From Gammaproteobacteria bacterium (GTDB lineage: Bacteria; Pseudomonadota; Gammaproteobacteria; Pseudomonadales; Halieaceae): a DNA stretch of 64,000 bases. The position numbers and the translations under genes were made by a program. Numbering within the stretch: position 1 is the first letter of the stretch; every line of letters begins with the position of its first letter. Location: assembly GCA_024742415.1 (NCBI GenBank), contig JANSYN010000012.1:62001-126000 (forward strand), written 5' to 3'. The notes beneath the pieces were generated by a model, which worked only from the letters and a program-made list of their open reading frames with translations, did no database searches and was not told the DNA's origin. Shown here in pieces: positions 1 to 9,080 of this stretch.

Positions 1-1095
1 TGAAAGTGGCCACAGGATAAAATAGAACATGAGCACCGACGTCACGGAATAGAAGAACGCTCGGTCGATACCAAGCCAGTTGATGACCAGGATGAAAAGT
101 ATCTGCAAGGGAAAGTGCAGCAGGTACAAGGCATAACTCATGTCACCGATCACGTGTATGCGCTTACCCAGACTCCCCCGGATCGTCTCTATAATGGCCA
201 GTACAACAATCGTCAGCGGGATCACAAGTATTGTCGCGAACAGGCTTGAGTCGAAAACATGCAGCAGTTGCTGCAGCGCAGACCCGGGGAGGAAAGCCTT
301 GATATCGCCACCGATCCCGGTGCTGCTGTACATGTCGGCTATGGCGATCGCCCAGAGCACAACCAGCAGTGGTACGAGCAGCAGCAGAACGCGCTTCAAC
401 TCGAAGCTCTTCAACCGCGTGTAAAGAATGTACGCCACCCCACCAACAAAGAACGAATGAAAACCCATACCCATTGGCCGGTCGACATTGACCTCGATAT
501 AAAAACCCACGCTGGCAATCACGACGGCCGCCAACGCCAACAGGCGCGGTTTACAGAAGAACGCCAGCAAAAAGAAGGAAATGTACATCAATACTTCGAC
601 CGACACCGTCCATGCCGGGCCGTTGAACGAAAAGCCGTCCTGAAACCCCCAGGCATTGATGAACAGCAGGTTCAGCATCAGGTGGTACCAGTCATTCTCC
701 TGGTAGACAAAGTAACTGCCGGTTTGCGCGACAACCATGTACTGACCGACGATCACCATCAACAGCGTAACGATGTGCAGGGGGTATAACCGTGAGAACC
801 TCAGCGCCGCATACTTGACGGCCGAAACAGAGCCATTGCGAATCGGCTCGGCATACAACCAGAAAAAAATGAACCCGGAGAGCGAGAAGAAAAAATCAAC
901 CGCATAAATGCCTTGTGTGTACAGCGGCTTGAGTATGTGGAACAACGGCTGGTCGGTGAGCACGAAATCAGGAGAGACCTGGCCACCGTCGTAGAAGAAA
1001 TGCTGCCAATGAAAAAAAATGATAAAGAAGGTAAGGCCACCCCTGAGGACGTCAAGGGAATAAAAGCGGGCCGGAGTGACGTAGGTGTTTGCCAT
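1..1095 (-). CDS. Acyltransferase 3 family (OafA/YrhL-like) membrane protein, partial
   Basis: The minus strand is open from an ATG at 1095 to the window edge (365 codons, no stop), so the C-terminus is missing. The N-terminus FYSLDVLRGGLTFFIIFFH followed by repeated hydrophobic helices (SLSGFIFFWLY, RLYPLHIVTLLMV, GDMSYALYLLHFPLQILF) is the pattern of acyltransferase 3 proteins: an R-x-h-D-x-LRG start, a histidine at the end of helix 1 and a C-terminal YxLYLLHFP element. Family members move acetyl or other acyl groups onto extracytoplasmic sugars or glycans. The acceptor cannot be told from sequence. It appears to be a single gene, upstream of which lies a gene-free stretch. Confidence 0.88.
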   Translation of the reverse strand, partial: MANTYVTPARFYSLDVLRGGLTFFIIFFHWQHFFYDGGQVSPDFVLTDQPLFHILKPLYTQGIYAVDFFFSLSGFIFFWLYAEPIRNGSVSAVKYAALRFSRLYPLHIVTLLMVIVGQYMVVAQTGSYFVYQENDWYHLMLNLLFINAWGFQDGFSFNGPAWTVSVEVLMYISFFLLAFFCKPRLLALAAVVIASVGFYIEVNVDRPMGMGFHSFFVGGVAYILYTRLKSFELKRVLLLLVPLLVVLWAIAIADMYSSTGIGGDIKAFLPGSALQQLLHVFDSSLFATILVIPLTIVVLAIIETIRGSLGKRIHVIGDMSYALYLLHFPLQILFILVINWLGIDRAFFYSVTSVLMFYFILWPLS

Positions 1096-1696
1096 TAACA
1101 GGTTCAGGACACTAATCCACGGCCACCCAGTATAGTGGCCCGCCGGTGCAAATAATACGCATGGCAGCGACTGCATTTCACAGTTGTGCTCCAGTTCTAT
1201 CTTTTGACAACGCGACCCCCGGCCTTGCGGCACTCAGACCCAGGGGCGCACGGGCAAGCAGTCGGGGCCAGAGGCGCCAGGACACGCACCATCCGGCCAG
1301 ACCACATCCGGGCAATGCCCGCCGATTCGCCAGTGTGCCGCAACCCCGGGCCTTGCGCATAACAGTCGTCGCCGCCCAGCCCGGCTCAATGACGATCAAT
1401 GACGGAAAGGGTCACAAGGTACGGTGACCGCGCACGGAAACAAACGATGAATTGATCGGTAAAAGGCTGCCCGGGCGAACCCGGGCAGCACAGCGGGCCT
1501 GCCGCTTTGGGGGATGCCGAAGACAACAGGCCCTGCTGAAGCCCGTCCATGGAGACATCCAGCACGAAAAACTATAGGTGTATGGCGCAGAAATTACTGT
1601 AAAAGCTGTTTTACGTTTGCTTGCAATGTCAGGCCATGCGCTCACAATGATATGCATTGGAACAGGAGTCCCGCGCCGCAGGGTCAACGAAGCATG
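1096..1696. other. Gene-free stretch with one strong terminator
   Basis: About 600 bases between the acyltransferase start and the end of the sensor kinase gene. Short open frames here have no ribosome site, no recognisable protein pattern, and one of them runs straight through the terminator hairpin. The part next to 1095 should hold the acyltransferase promoter, but I could not pick a convincing -35/-10 pair. Confidence 0.6.
1466..1489 (-). terminator. Rho-independent terminator of the sensor-kinase operon
   Basis: Perfect 10-bp inverted repeat (gctgcccggg / cccgggcagc) with a 4-base loop. Read on the minus strand it is followed by CTTTT. It lies 207 bases downstream of the kinase stop codon, with no gene between, so it most likely ends the 5883-1697 operon. 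Confidence 0.7.
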
Positions 1697-4063
1697 CTAC
1701 GCACCAGGGTCGAGCGGCAGTCGCAAAACAAAGCTCGCACCCTGGCCTTGTCGGTTGGCAGCTCGCAGGGTACCGCCATGCGTTTCGGTCACCACCAGCG
1801 CAAATCGCAAGCCAAGCCCAACCCCCTCGGTTGCCGCCCTGCCTTGTTCAAACGCTTCGAAGATACGCCCCATATCAGCAGGGTCAATGCCCGGACCCTC
1901 ATCGCTAACGACAAACTCCACCGCGTTCGCCAGCACCATGGTTTCGACAGTAATGACGGACCGGTCTGCGCTGTGCTTCAGCGCATTGTCGAGCAGGTTC
2001 GTCAGCGCCCGCTCCACAAGGTGCCGGTCACAGTGCAGCCAGCCTTCTGTCGAGGCATATGCAATGCGAATTTCGACTGCCCGGCGCGAGGCAGAGTGAA
2101 ATATCTGCGCCACGGCATTGTCAACCAGGGATGTGCTGTCGCAAAGATCCTTGTTCGGCTGAGCATTATGGTCCAGCTTAGACAAGTGGATAAAATCCTC
2201 GGCATACGACAGGTTAGTGCGAATGTAGGATTCCACCTGGCTGAGTACCTCGTCATTGCGCTGGTCGGTGGATTCGTCCCGGGCACTTTCCAGCAGTGCC
2301 AAAACCGAGGTCAGTGGCGCGCGCAGATCATGTGAGAGAAAGTTCAGTGCCTCAACGCGCTTCTTCTCACTACGCTTAAGCTCGGTCACATCGGTGATGA
2401 CGAAAATCATCAGCAAACGGTCAGGGCCAATCAAGGCGCCCTGCAACAGTACGTCGCGCTCCCGATACGGCGCACGGCACTCGATACTGAAGCTGTCGTC
2501 CGGGCCAATCAGGCCCTCGATCGAAAGCCGAATATCCGCACCCGACTGCGGCTCGAGCCTGAGCAGTTCGCCTAGCACTGCTATACCCCGTTCATCACGC
2601 ACCTGCATTCCCAGCAAGCCCTTGGCCGTCTGATTGGCCAGCAGCACACTGCCTGCGACATCTGTTAGAACAACTCCAGAGGCCATCTCTTCCAGCGTTT
2701 GCCTGACGAGTTCGTGGTTGTAGGTGGCCTCCTGGCGGGCACGATCCAGTTGCGCCAGCACCACCTCCACCGCATCGCCACCGTGCGCCACATCGCTGTC
2801 GCTGCGCTGCACGAAAGACAGGGATTTACTTTCGCTTTCCAGTGCCTTCAGTTGCGCACGCATAAAGTCGACTGCCATTGCCAACCGCAGCCAGCTCCAC
2901 AGTGGATAGGTGAGCAGGAAAGTGATCGCCAGGGGCACTGGCGTAACCCACAAACCGGCCATTCCAAAAAGTGCAAAAGAGCCGATAAATACGCACAGAA
3001 CACTCAGCGCCAGCACCATCAGCAAGACACGTGGCGGCAAGCGCAGGGAAAAGACAATCATCAGCAATACCGCCAGGAACGATGCCAACGCAACGTGCTT
3101 GCCCGCTGCAGGCGTTATGAACTTGCCACTACGCAGCGCCTGGAAAATATTGGCGTTGACCTCTACCCCGGGAATTTGTCCCAGCGATGTCGTTATGTTG
3201 TCTGTGTGCCCCGCCGCTGTAGCGCCAATGAAAAGGATTTTGTCGCGCAGCAGGCCCGGACTGACCCGCCCGCTGGCAACGTCTGCATAAGACACACGGG
3301 GTACTGTGCCTGCCGGACCCATGAATCGAATGAAATTAGCATGACTGCGAATAATGGCCCGCGGATCTGGCCGAGCCAGGACTGCCGGGTCAGAGAGACC
3401 GGGTATTTTGCCCGGCGCGATGTCGAGCTGGTCCGCCAGCGCCAGGGTAAAGTGCGGCCAGTGCGGTGTGCCAACACCCTCATAAAGAAAGACCTCACGA
3501 GCCACGCCATCACTTGCAACATCGATGTGAACATGGCCAACGCCGGCAGCGGCCGTCAGGAGTACATCAACGGGCGGAATCTCCCAGAGCTCTCCCCCGG
3601 TCGAAGCCTGCCCGATGAACACCGGCAAAATAACGTTTCCCAGTGACGCAATTTCACGGGCAAGCAGTTCATCAACGGCGGGATAGTTGGCATAGGGTTC
3701 AACGAATAGTATGTCGATAGCAATGGCCCGAGCTTGCATGTCATGCAGCCCGCGCAGCAAATCAACATGGCGCTCTCGAGCCCAGGGCCAGCGTCCGAAC
3801 TGTGCCAGGCTGGACTCGTCTATAGCGATAATGACGATATCGTCAGGGAGCGGCAATGGCAGCAACTCATTGAAGGTATCGTAGACCACCCGGTCCAACG
3901 GCAATGTCAGCCGGTAGCTGGACAACAGCACACAGAACAATGCAGCAGCCAGCGCAAGCAGCAGGCGGCCCCGGAGCCCCTTATTGGGCACAGCGCGTCC
4001 GCTGTTGCTGCGTTGTCCCGGCTGCTGCACAGACACAGGTGGGCAGCCGGACTTGTTCCGCAC
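1697..4063 (-). CDS. CHASE2-domain sensor histidine kinase with PAS domain
   Basis: A 788-residue hybrid of sensing and kinase modules. Seen in order: an N-terminal membrane helix (about residues 30-50), an extracytoplasmic CHASE2 domain (about 50-320, with DDIVIIAIDESSL and AIAIDILFVEP), three further membrane helices (about 325-410), a PAS-like domain (about 465-565), a HisKA dimerisation helix with phospho-acceptor His578 in LSHDLRAP, and a HATPase domain ending with DEGPGID and GVGLGLRFA. The frame opens just after a TGA, so the GTG at 4063 is the first possible start; its ribosome site is weak. The gene follows the FecR gene by 48 bases and is last in an operon with the response regulator, its likely phosphotransfer partner. 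Confidence 0.92.
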   Translation of the reverse strand: MRNKSGCPPVSVQQPGQRSNSGRAVPNKGLRGRLLLALAAALFCVLLSSYRLTLPLDRVVYDTFNELLPLPLPDDIVIIAIDESSLAQFGRWPWARERHVDLLRGLHDMQARAIAIDILFVEPYANYPAVDELLAREIASLGNVILPVFIGQASTGGELWEIPPVDVLLTAAAGVGHVHIDVASDGVAREVFLYEGVGTPHWPHFTLALADQLDIAPGKIPGLSDPAVLARPDPRAIIRSHANFIRFMGPAGTVPRVSYADVASGRVSPGLLRDKILFIGATAAGHTDNITTSLGQIPGVEVNANIFQALRSGKFITPAAGKHVALASFLAVLLMIVFSLRLPPRVLLMVLALSVLCVFIGSFALFGMAGLWVTPVPLAITFLLTYPLWSWLRLAMAVDFMRAQLKALESESKSLSFVQRSDSDVAHGGDAVEVVLAQLDRARQEATYNHELVRQTLEEMASGVVLTDVAGSVLLANQTAKGLLGMQVRDERGIAVLGELLRLEPQSGADIRLSIEGLIGPDDSFSIECRAPYRERDVLLQGALIGPDRLLMIFVITDVTELKRSEKKRVEALNFLSHDLRAPLTSVLALLESARDESTDQRNDEVLSQVESYIRTNLSYAEDFIHLSKLDHNAQPNKDLCDSTSLVDNAVAQIFHSASRRAVEIRIAYASTEGWLHCDRHLVERALTNLLDNALKHSADRSVITVETMVLANAVEFVVSDEGPGIDPADMGRIFEAFEQGRAATEGVGLGLRFALVVTETHGGTLRAANRQGQGASFVLRLPLDPGA

Positions 4064-4111
4064 ACCTCACCACTTCAACCGATTCGCTCATCGCGCGCTG
4101 GGCCTTGCGGG

Positions 4112-5197
4112 TCACAACACGACAATCAGCATGAACCCCAGAATCGAAACAAAGGCCTTCCAGTAGTTGGGTGTTTCCTCGACGGGCGGTGGCGGAGCGG
4201 GTTCTATACACAGGGTTGTGTCTGCAGGCATTCCATTGAAGCCCTCTTCGTCAATCGCACGCAGCGCCAGTCGATAGCAGCCCAGGGGCAGTTCATCCAG
4301 CAACTGTTCGGGGGCCGCGGTGTCGTGCGTGGCTATCAGCGCTCCTGACTGTGCGTTTGCGTAAACGTCAAGCCGCCAGGCCACAGCGCCTGGCTGCGGG
4401 CTCCAGCGCACCGTGTAAGGTACCGACGCAACCGCCCCTGATTCCGCAAAGGCAGGAGCTGCCAACAGCTTGCGCGGCTCACCCACAGGCTCGCCCTCAC
4501 GGGCCAACACACCAAAGCCCTGGTCAACGACGATGGTGGAAGCCGCCTCCACTGCCACAGCACCCTCGATCACCTCGCCGCGCGTTCCCTCCTGGGCGAC
4601 CAGTCGATACTGCGTGCCGCGCACCGCCGCAATCGCCGATGGTGTTTTCACCTCAAACCGCGAATTACTGTCAGGGGCCACGTCAATCTCTGCCTCGCCG
4701 GCTTCGAGCTTGAGCTCGGTGACACCCTTGACCTCCCTGCGCGTAGACATCGATTCGAGCATCAACCGTGAGCCGGCGCGCAGAATAATTTCACCGTCAT
4801 GCACCAGGCGGATGGTAGCGCTGCCGGTGCTGACCGAGATCGTACTGCCAAGCGCCAGCGATTGTCCGCGCTGGACGGCTTTGACAGTGCCATCAGAGCG
4901 CGCGTCATAAAACACCTCACCGGCAAGCGCTATTACTTCACCTACCTGAGGCACATTCGTCAGCCAGGCAACGGGAATGCGGATTTCGGCATTGACAGGA
5001 ATCTTTGTATCGGCTGTGATGCCGTTGTGCTTACCCAGTTCCTGCCAGCAGCCGGGCTTGTTCGTGTATTCCAGGCACAAAGACCACAAGGTATCACCGG
5101 ACCGAATAGGATAGATCCAGTCCTGCGCCTGCGCCAGGGGCGTGATGAGGGAGACACTTAGCAGCATCAGTGCACTAGCAAACAGGCCCGCACGCAT
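4112..5197 (-). CDS. LysM-FecR domain periplasmic protein
   Basis: 361 residues. A cleavable signal peptide (ending near AQAQD, residue 25) is followed by a LysM domain (about 28-80, RSGDTLWSLCLEY), a FecR domain (about 90-195, with SVSTGSATIRLVHDGE and TPSAIAAVRGTQYRL), an Fn3-like stretch and a hydrophobic C-terminal helix (about 345-361) ending directly at the stop. LysM suggests peptidoglycan binding; FecR domains in general transmit signals across the periplasm. The ATG overlaps the regulator stop codon by one base (TAATG), so translation is probably coupled. Placed between a response regulator and a CHASE2 kinase it is a likely accessory sensor. A FecR domain without a sigma factor nearby argues against the classical FecIR role. 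Confidence 0.88.
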   Translation of the reverse strand: MRAGLFASALMLLSVSLITPLAQAQDWIYPIRSGDTLWSLCLEYTNKPGCWQELGKHNGITADTKIPVNAEIRIPVAWLTNVPQVGEVIALAGEVFYDARSDGTVKAVQRGQSLALGSTISVSTGSATIRLVHDGEIILRAGSRLMLESMSTRREVKGVTELKLEAGEAEIDVAPDSNSRFEVKTPSAIAAVRGTQYRLVAQEGTRGEVIEGAVAVEAASTIVVDQGFGVLAREGEPVGEPRKLLAAPAFAESGAVASVPYTVRWSPQPGAVAWRLDVYANAQSGALIATHDTAAPEQLLDELPLGCYRLALRAIDEEGFNGMPADTTLCIEPAPPPPVEETPNYWKAFVSILGFMLIVVL

Positions 5198-5883
5198 TAG
5201 AGTGCCTCCAGACGGTAGCCGTGGCGGTAAATTGTCTTGATACAGTAACCCACGTTAGGGCCAATTTTAAGCAGTTTGCGGACCCGGCTCATATGCATGT
5301 CCACGGTGCGTGTGTCCAGTTCGGCATCCACGCCCCATACTTCCTTGAGCAGGAACTCACGCGACAGCAATCGGCCCGCGTTGGAGAACACGCAAGCGGC
5401 CAGCTTGAATTCGGTTGGCGTCATCTTCACCTCTTCACCATCGACAAAAGCCTGCCTGTTTATCATATCCAGCGACACAGGACCAAGTTCAATCCTGTCG
5501 GCAGCATCGCCACCGGTGCGTCGCCACAATGCGCTGAGCCTTGCCAGCAGTTCTCCCTTGCGCAGCGGCTTGATCAGGTAATCATCGGCACCGCGATCAA
5601 GCCCCTGAATGATATCTTCCTCCGAGTTTTTAGCCGTGGCGAAAAGTATGGGGCCTGAAAAACCGCGCGACTGCCGCAACTCGGTCAGGATATCGATACC
5701 CTCACAATCCGGCAGTTGCCAATCAAGGATCAGCATGTCGGGAGACTGCTCGCTCATCTCTGCCAGGAAGGCCTTGCCGCTGCCGCTGTGAAAGACGTCG
5801 TAACCGGCGCTTTCCAGCCAGCCCGCCAACAGCCTTGCCTGGGGTATTTCATCCTCCAGGATACCTACACTTACGCCTGGCAT
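5197..5883 (-). CDS. OmpR/PhoB-family response regulator
   Basis: 228 residues. Receiver domain with the acidic pair LEDE, phospho-acceptor Asp54 (LILDWQLP) and the conserved lysine of LIKPL, then a winged-helix DNA-binding domain (about 130-228, with VKMTPTEFKLAACVF and TRTVDMHMSRVRKLL). The start at 5883 was chosen because gggaggcacag lies directly upstream and the homologous region begins there; the frame stays open to an ATG at 5955 but that extension looks non-coding. It is first in the operon with the FecR protein and the CHASE2 kinase. Confidence 0.92.
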   Translation of the reverse strand: MPGVSVGILEDEIPQARLLAGWLESAGYDVFHSGSGKAFLAEMSEQSPDMLILDWQLPDCEGIDILTELRQSRGFSGPILFATAKNSEEDIIQGLDRGADDYLIKPLRKGELLARLSALWRRTGGDAADRIELGPVSLDMINRQAFVDGEEVKMTPTEFKLAACVFSNAGRLLSREFLLKEVWGVDAELDTRTVDMHMSRVRKLLKIGPNVGYCIKTIYRHGYRLEAL

Positions 5884-6353
5884 CTGTGCCTCCCTCTTGC
5901 TGCTGCTGTTGCAGCAGATCATCACACCAAAAGAATGTTCAATTGCACCAATCATACCGCCCAGTCACTTAAGCTGCTGCAAAATTACAACTTCGTTACA
6001 TCTGCGCAAGGCATGGGTAGCGCTTAAAAATCAGCAAGTTACGATACCCGGGGCGAAAGTCTGCCGTCTCTACAGGCCGACCTCAACAGCAGGCCCAATG
6101 CAGGCCCAGTGCAAACAGCAATGTGGCGCCATAGACACAGCCCTGCGCACGCCTGCCAAGGTCGCTATCGACAGCCGTGTCCAGCGCGATCAATCCACCG
6201 GTGCACGGTAAAACTCATCATCTGGCAGCGGCAAAAAAGCATTTGTAAATAGCCAATCGAGACTCCACTATAGACGCATAAACAGTCGCACAGACAGTTG
6301 CACAAACAGTCGCAAAGACGTCCCGGGGTGCCTGACAAAGCGGAGAAACACAC
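5884..6353. other. Divergent control region between the response regulator and lemA
   Basis: 470 bases without a gene. It must carry promoters for both flanking operons, but none stands out clearly. A gctgctg/cagcagc inverted repeat sits just upstream of the regulator gene, and a degenerate 12-bp tandem repeat lies just upstream of lemA (listed separately). Confidence 0.6.
6270..6317. repeat. Degenerate 12-bp tandem repeat, about four copies
   Basis: Three good copies of acagtYgcacaR (6282-6293, 6294-6305, 6306-6317) preceded by a weaker copy at 6270-6281 that matches 8 of 12 positions. The array ends 36 bases before the lemA start codon, in its presumed 5' leader. Confidence 0.7.
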
Positions 6354-6950
6354 ATGGAAATCTCTACAATCATTATCCTGCTACTGCTCGTTGGCCTGGT
6401 GATTTACATCATCAGTATCTACAACACACTGGTCACGCTGAAAAACCGCTACCTGAATGCCTTTTCACAGATTGAGGTTCAACTAAAGCGCCGCTATGAC
6501 CTGATACCCAACCTGATCGAAACTGCCAAGGCCTATATGGCACACGAACGGGAAACACTGGATGCAGTGACGACCGCTCGCAACGAAGCCGCTGCGGTAC
6601 TCAAGGCCATGGGAGACAACAACGTCGGCGGGCCCGCGATGGCAGATCTGGCAGGCGCTGAAAACACCCTGCGCGGTGCCCTCGGAAAGCTCAATGTAAC
6701 GATGGAAGCCTACCCTGACCTCAAGGCCAACGAGAACATGATGCAGTTGTCAGAAGAACTGACTACAACAGAAAATCGCATCGCGTTTGCGCGCCAGGGC
6801 TTCAATGACACCGTCATGGCATACAATATTTATCGGCAAAGCTTCCCTCCGGTGTTTTTTGCAGCGAAGTTCGGACACCCCACGGACGCCGAGCTACTTG
6901 AGTTCGATGACTCTGCAGACCTGCAGCAAGCACCCGAGGTTTCATTCTGA
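6354..6950 (+). CDS. lemA: LemA family protein
   Basis: 198 residues. One N-terminal membrane helix (about 5-22) and the LemA core with YNTLVTLKNRYLNAFSQIEV and RRYDLIPNLIETAKAYM, followed by a coiled-coil-rich body facing away from the cytoplasm. A ribosome site (ggag) lies 8 bases before the ATG. It is followed after 20 bases by an M48 membrane protease, a common pairing that suggests LemA acts with the protease in envelope protein turnover. The biochemical function of LemA is not established. Confidence 0.93.
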   Translation: MEISTIIILLLLVGLVIYIISIYNTLVTLKNRYLNAFSQIEVQLKRRYDLIPNLIETAKAYMAHERETLDAVTTARNEAAAVLKAMGDNNVGGPAMADLAGAENTLRGALGKLNVTMEAYPDLKANENMMQLSEELTTTENRIAFARQGFNDTVMAYNIYRQSFPPVFFAAKFGHPTDAELLEFDDSADLQQAPEVSF

Positions 6951-6970
6951 TTGCGTGAAAACCAATAGCA

Positions 6971-8902
6971 ATGGACTTTTTTGCGCAACAGGATCTGGCA
7001 CGGCGCAATACAAGGCTGCTGACACTGCTGTTCGTTGCTGCCGTCTTCCTTCTGGTCGCAATGACCAACGCAGCGGTCGCGGCGTTTCTCTATTTTAGCC
7101 AGCAGTACAGTATTTACAGCGGCACCAGCGCCAGCGGCGGATTTCTGTCCTATTTCACCTGGGCGCGTTTTGGTGCTATCGGCTTTGCGATCACCTGCAC
7201 CGTTGCCATCGTGGTTATGGTGAAATGGATGCAACTGTCTGCGGGAGGAAAAGCTGTCGCCGAGAGCATGGGTGGATCGAGAATCGTTCCCCAAACCCGC
7301 GATCGCGCAGAGATGCGCTGCCTGAACGTAGTCGAAGAAATGGCGCTGGCCGCCAACATGCCTGTTCCACCGGTCTATGTGCTCAATGACGAGCGCGGCA
7401 TCAATGCATTTGCAGCGGGCGTGACGCCGGCAGATGCCGTGATCGGCGTGACCCGAGGCACCATCGCCCACCTCAAACGGCATGAACTGCAGGGCGTCAT
7501 TGCGCACGAATTCAGCCACATCCTCAATGGCGACATGCGACTGAATATTCGCCTTGCGGCCATGCTCAAGGGTATTACTTTTATCGGCGATATCGGCCAC
7601 TTCCTGCTGCGCAGCGGTTACCGCGGCTCCGGTTACTCAACGCGCAGTAACGCCGGCGCCATTATGCCCCTCCTTGGCCTGGCGCTGTGGGCTATGGGGT
7701 GGTTGGGCGGCATGCTGGCAGGCTTCATCAAGGCAGCGATCAGTCGACAAAAAGAATACCTGGCCGATGCCAGCGCCGTGCAGTACACACGCAGCCCTGA
7801 CGGCATCGCCGACGCACTGAAAGTGATCGGCGGATACATCCCCGGCACCCTTGTGCATGCCGCACGTGCAATCGATATGTCGCATATCTTTTTTGGCCAG
7901 ATACAACACAGGCTGTGGCAAGTCTTCGCCACCCATCCTCCGCTGCGCACACGCATACGACGCCTGGACAAGCACTGGAACGGAGAATTCATCACCCGGC
8001 GCGCTCAGGAGTACGCCGCCGAACCGTCGCGGCCCGGCCATGGCAGCGTTGGCGTAGGCCGCGCCGCCCTGGTGACGGCGGCCATCGCCAGCGCGGCAGA
8101 GTTTGATGCGATCACCGATGCAGACTTCGGGCCCGAGACGCAGGCACTGGACAGCATCACCGCCCAACGCCAGGACATACCGCTGGTACTGGTACAGAAC
8201 AGCCATGACCCACTAGGGGCCCAGGCTCTGGTGCTTTCACTGCTGGTCAACGCGCAGACGGCACTGGCAGAGGTACAACTGCAAATCGTCGATGAAGTGG
8301 GTGTGCAGGGCCTGCGCGACACTGTCGCTCTGCTCTACCCGCAGGTACAGCAACTGGGTCCGCCGCTGCGGCTGCCACTGCTGGAGATGAGCATTCCCGC
8401 GCTGAAGGCAATCTCACCCCGCCAGTATCGCACGTTCAAAACGACCTGCCTGCGCCTGATCAAGGCAGACAAGCGCACCGAACTGCATGAATGGTGTCTT
8501 TTCCAGCTACTGCGCCACTATCTTGATTCTGAATTCGTGCGCGTTGCACCCAGCACCGCACGTCATCGCAAGCTAACCCGCGTGCGCGATGAATTGCGCG
8601 TCGCGCTCTCAGTCATGGCGTACGAAGCGAATGAGCGCCCTGCCGAGCAGTTCTCCCTTGGTGCAAGCGAACTCGGATTCAATGACATGCAGATTCTACC
8701 TGCTGACCAGGCCACCGTGGTCGCGTTCAGCCGTGCCGTGAATGAACTGGCCAACTGCTATCCACTACTGAAGCCACGCGTTCTGAAAGCGCTGGTCCGC
8801 ACCGCTACCGGCGATGGCACGCTGAGCCCTGCCGAGAAAGAGATTATTGCAAGCATCGCGGCTGTGATGGACTGCCCTGTGCCTGACGTTGAGAAGCTGT
8901 GA
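6971..8902 (+). CDS. M48 family membrane metalloprotease (HtpX/YggG-like, long form)
   Basis: 643 residues. Two membrane helices near the N-terminus (about 18-40 and 60-82) precede the peptidase domain with the zinc motif His179-Glu180-x-x-His183 (HEFSH) and a third ligand Glu262 (KEYLADASAV). A hydrophobic segment (about 228-258) lies between them, as in HtpX. The C-terminal 300 residues (from about 350) are an extra region with no recognised catalytic motif, possibly a regulatory or substrate-binding part. The likely role is removal of damaged membrane proteins, together with LemA. HtpX itself is only about 290 residues, so this is not htpX in the strict sense. Confidence 0.9.
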   Translation: MDFFAQQDLARRNTRLLTLLFVAAVFLLVAMTNAAVAAFLYFSQQYSIYSGTSASGGFLSYFTWARFGAIGFAITCTVAIVVMVKWMQLSAGGKAVAESMGGSRIVPQTRDRAEMRCLNVVEEMALAANMPVPPVYVLNDERGINAFAAGVTPADAVIGVTRGTIAHLKRHELQGVIAHEFSHILNGDMRLNIRLAAMLKGITFIGDIGHFLLRSGYRGSGYSTRSNAGAIMPLLGLALWAMGWLGGMLAGFIKAAISRQKEYLADASAVQYTRSPDGIADALKVIGGYIPGTLVHAARAIDMSHIFFGQIQHRLWQVFATHPPLRTRIRRLDKHWNGEFITRRAQEYAAEPSRPGHGSVGVGRAALVTAAIASAAEFDAITDADFGPETQALDSITAQRQDIPLVLVQNSHDPLGAQALVLSLLVNAQTALAEVQLQIVDEVGVQGLRDTVALLYPQVQQLGPPLRLPLLEMSIPALKAISPRQYRTFKTTCLRLIKADKRTELHEWCLFQLLRHYLDSEFVRVAPSTARHRKLTRVRDELRVALSVMAYEANERPAEQFSLGASELGFNDMQILPADQATVVAFSRAVNELANCYPLLKPRVLKALVRTATGDGTLSPAEKEIIASIAAVMDCPVPDVEKL

Positions 8903-9080
8903 GCACAGAACACCCTGGTCTGACGTGCTGCAGATTAACCATTTCAGGCCAATCGAGGCTGGCCGCTTTACGCGCGCCCGCGGTGTGCTAGTGTATTGAC
9001 TGTGATGCTGACCCATCACGAAGCGGTCCGGCTCACGGGCCTTTCACATTCTATTTTCCTGCAACCACGACAAGGACGTT

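Noticed and set aside
259..789. 176-residue plus-strand open frame
   Set aside because: It lies antisense to the acyltransferase gene, whose hydrophobic helices and motifs are clear on the minus strand; the product is Gln/His-rich and shadow-like.
1412..1687. 91-residue minus-strand open frame after the sensor kinase
   Set aside because: It runs through the terminator hairpin at 1466-1489, has no convincing ribosome site and an odd composition.
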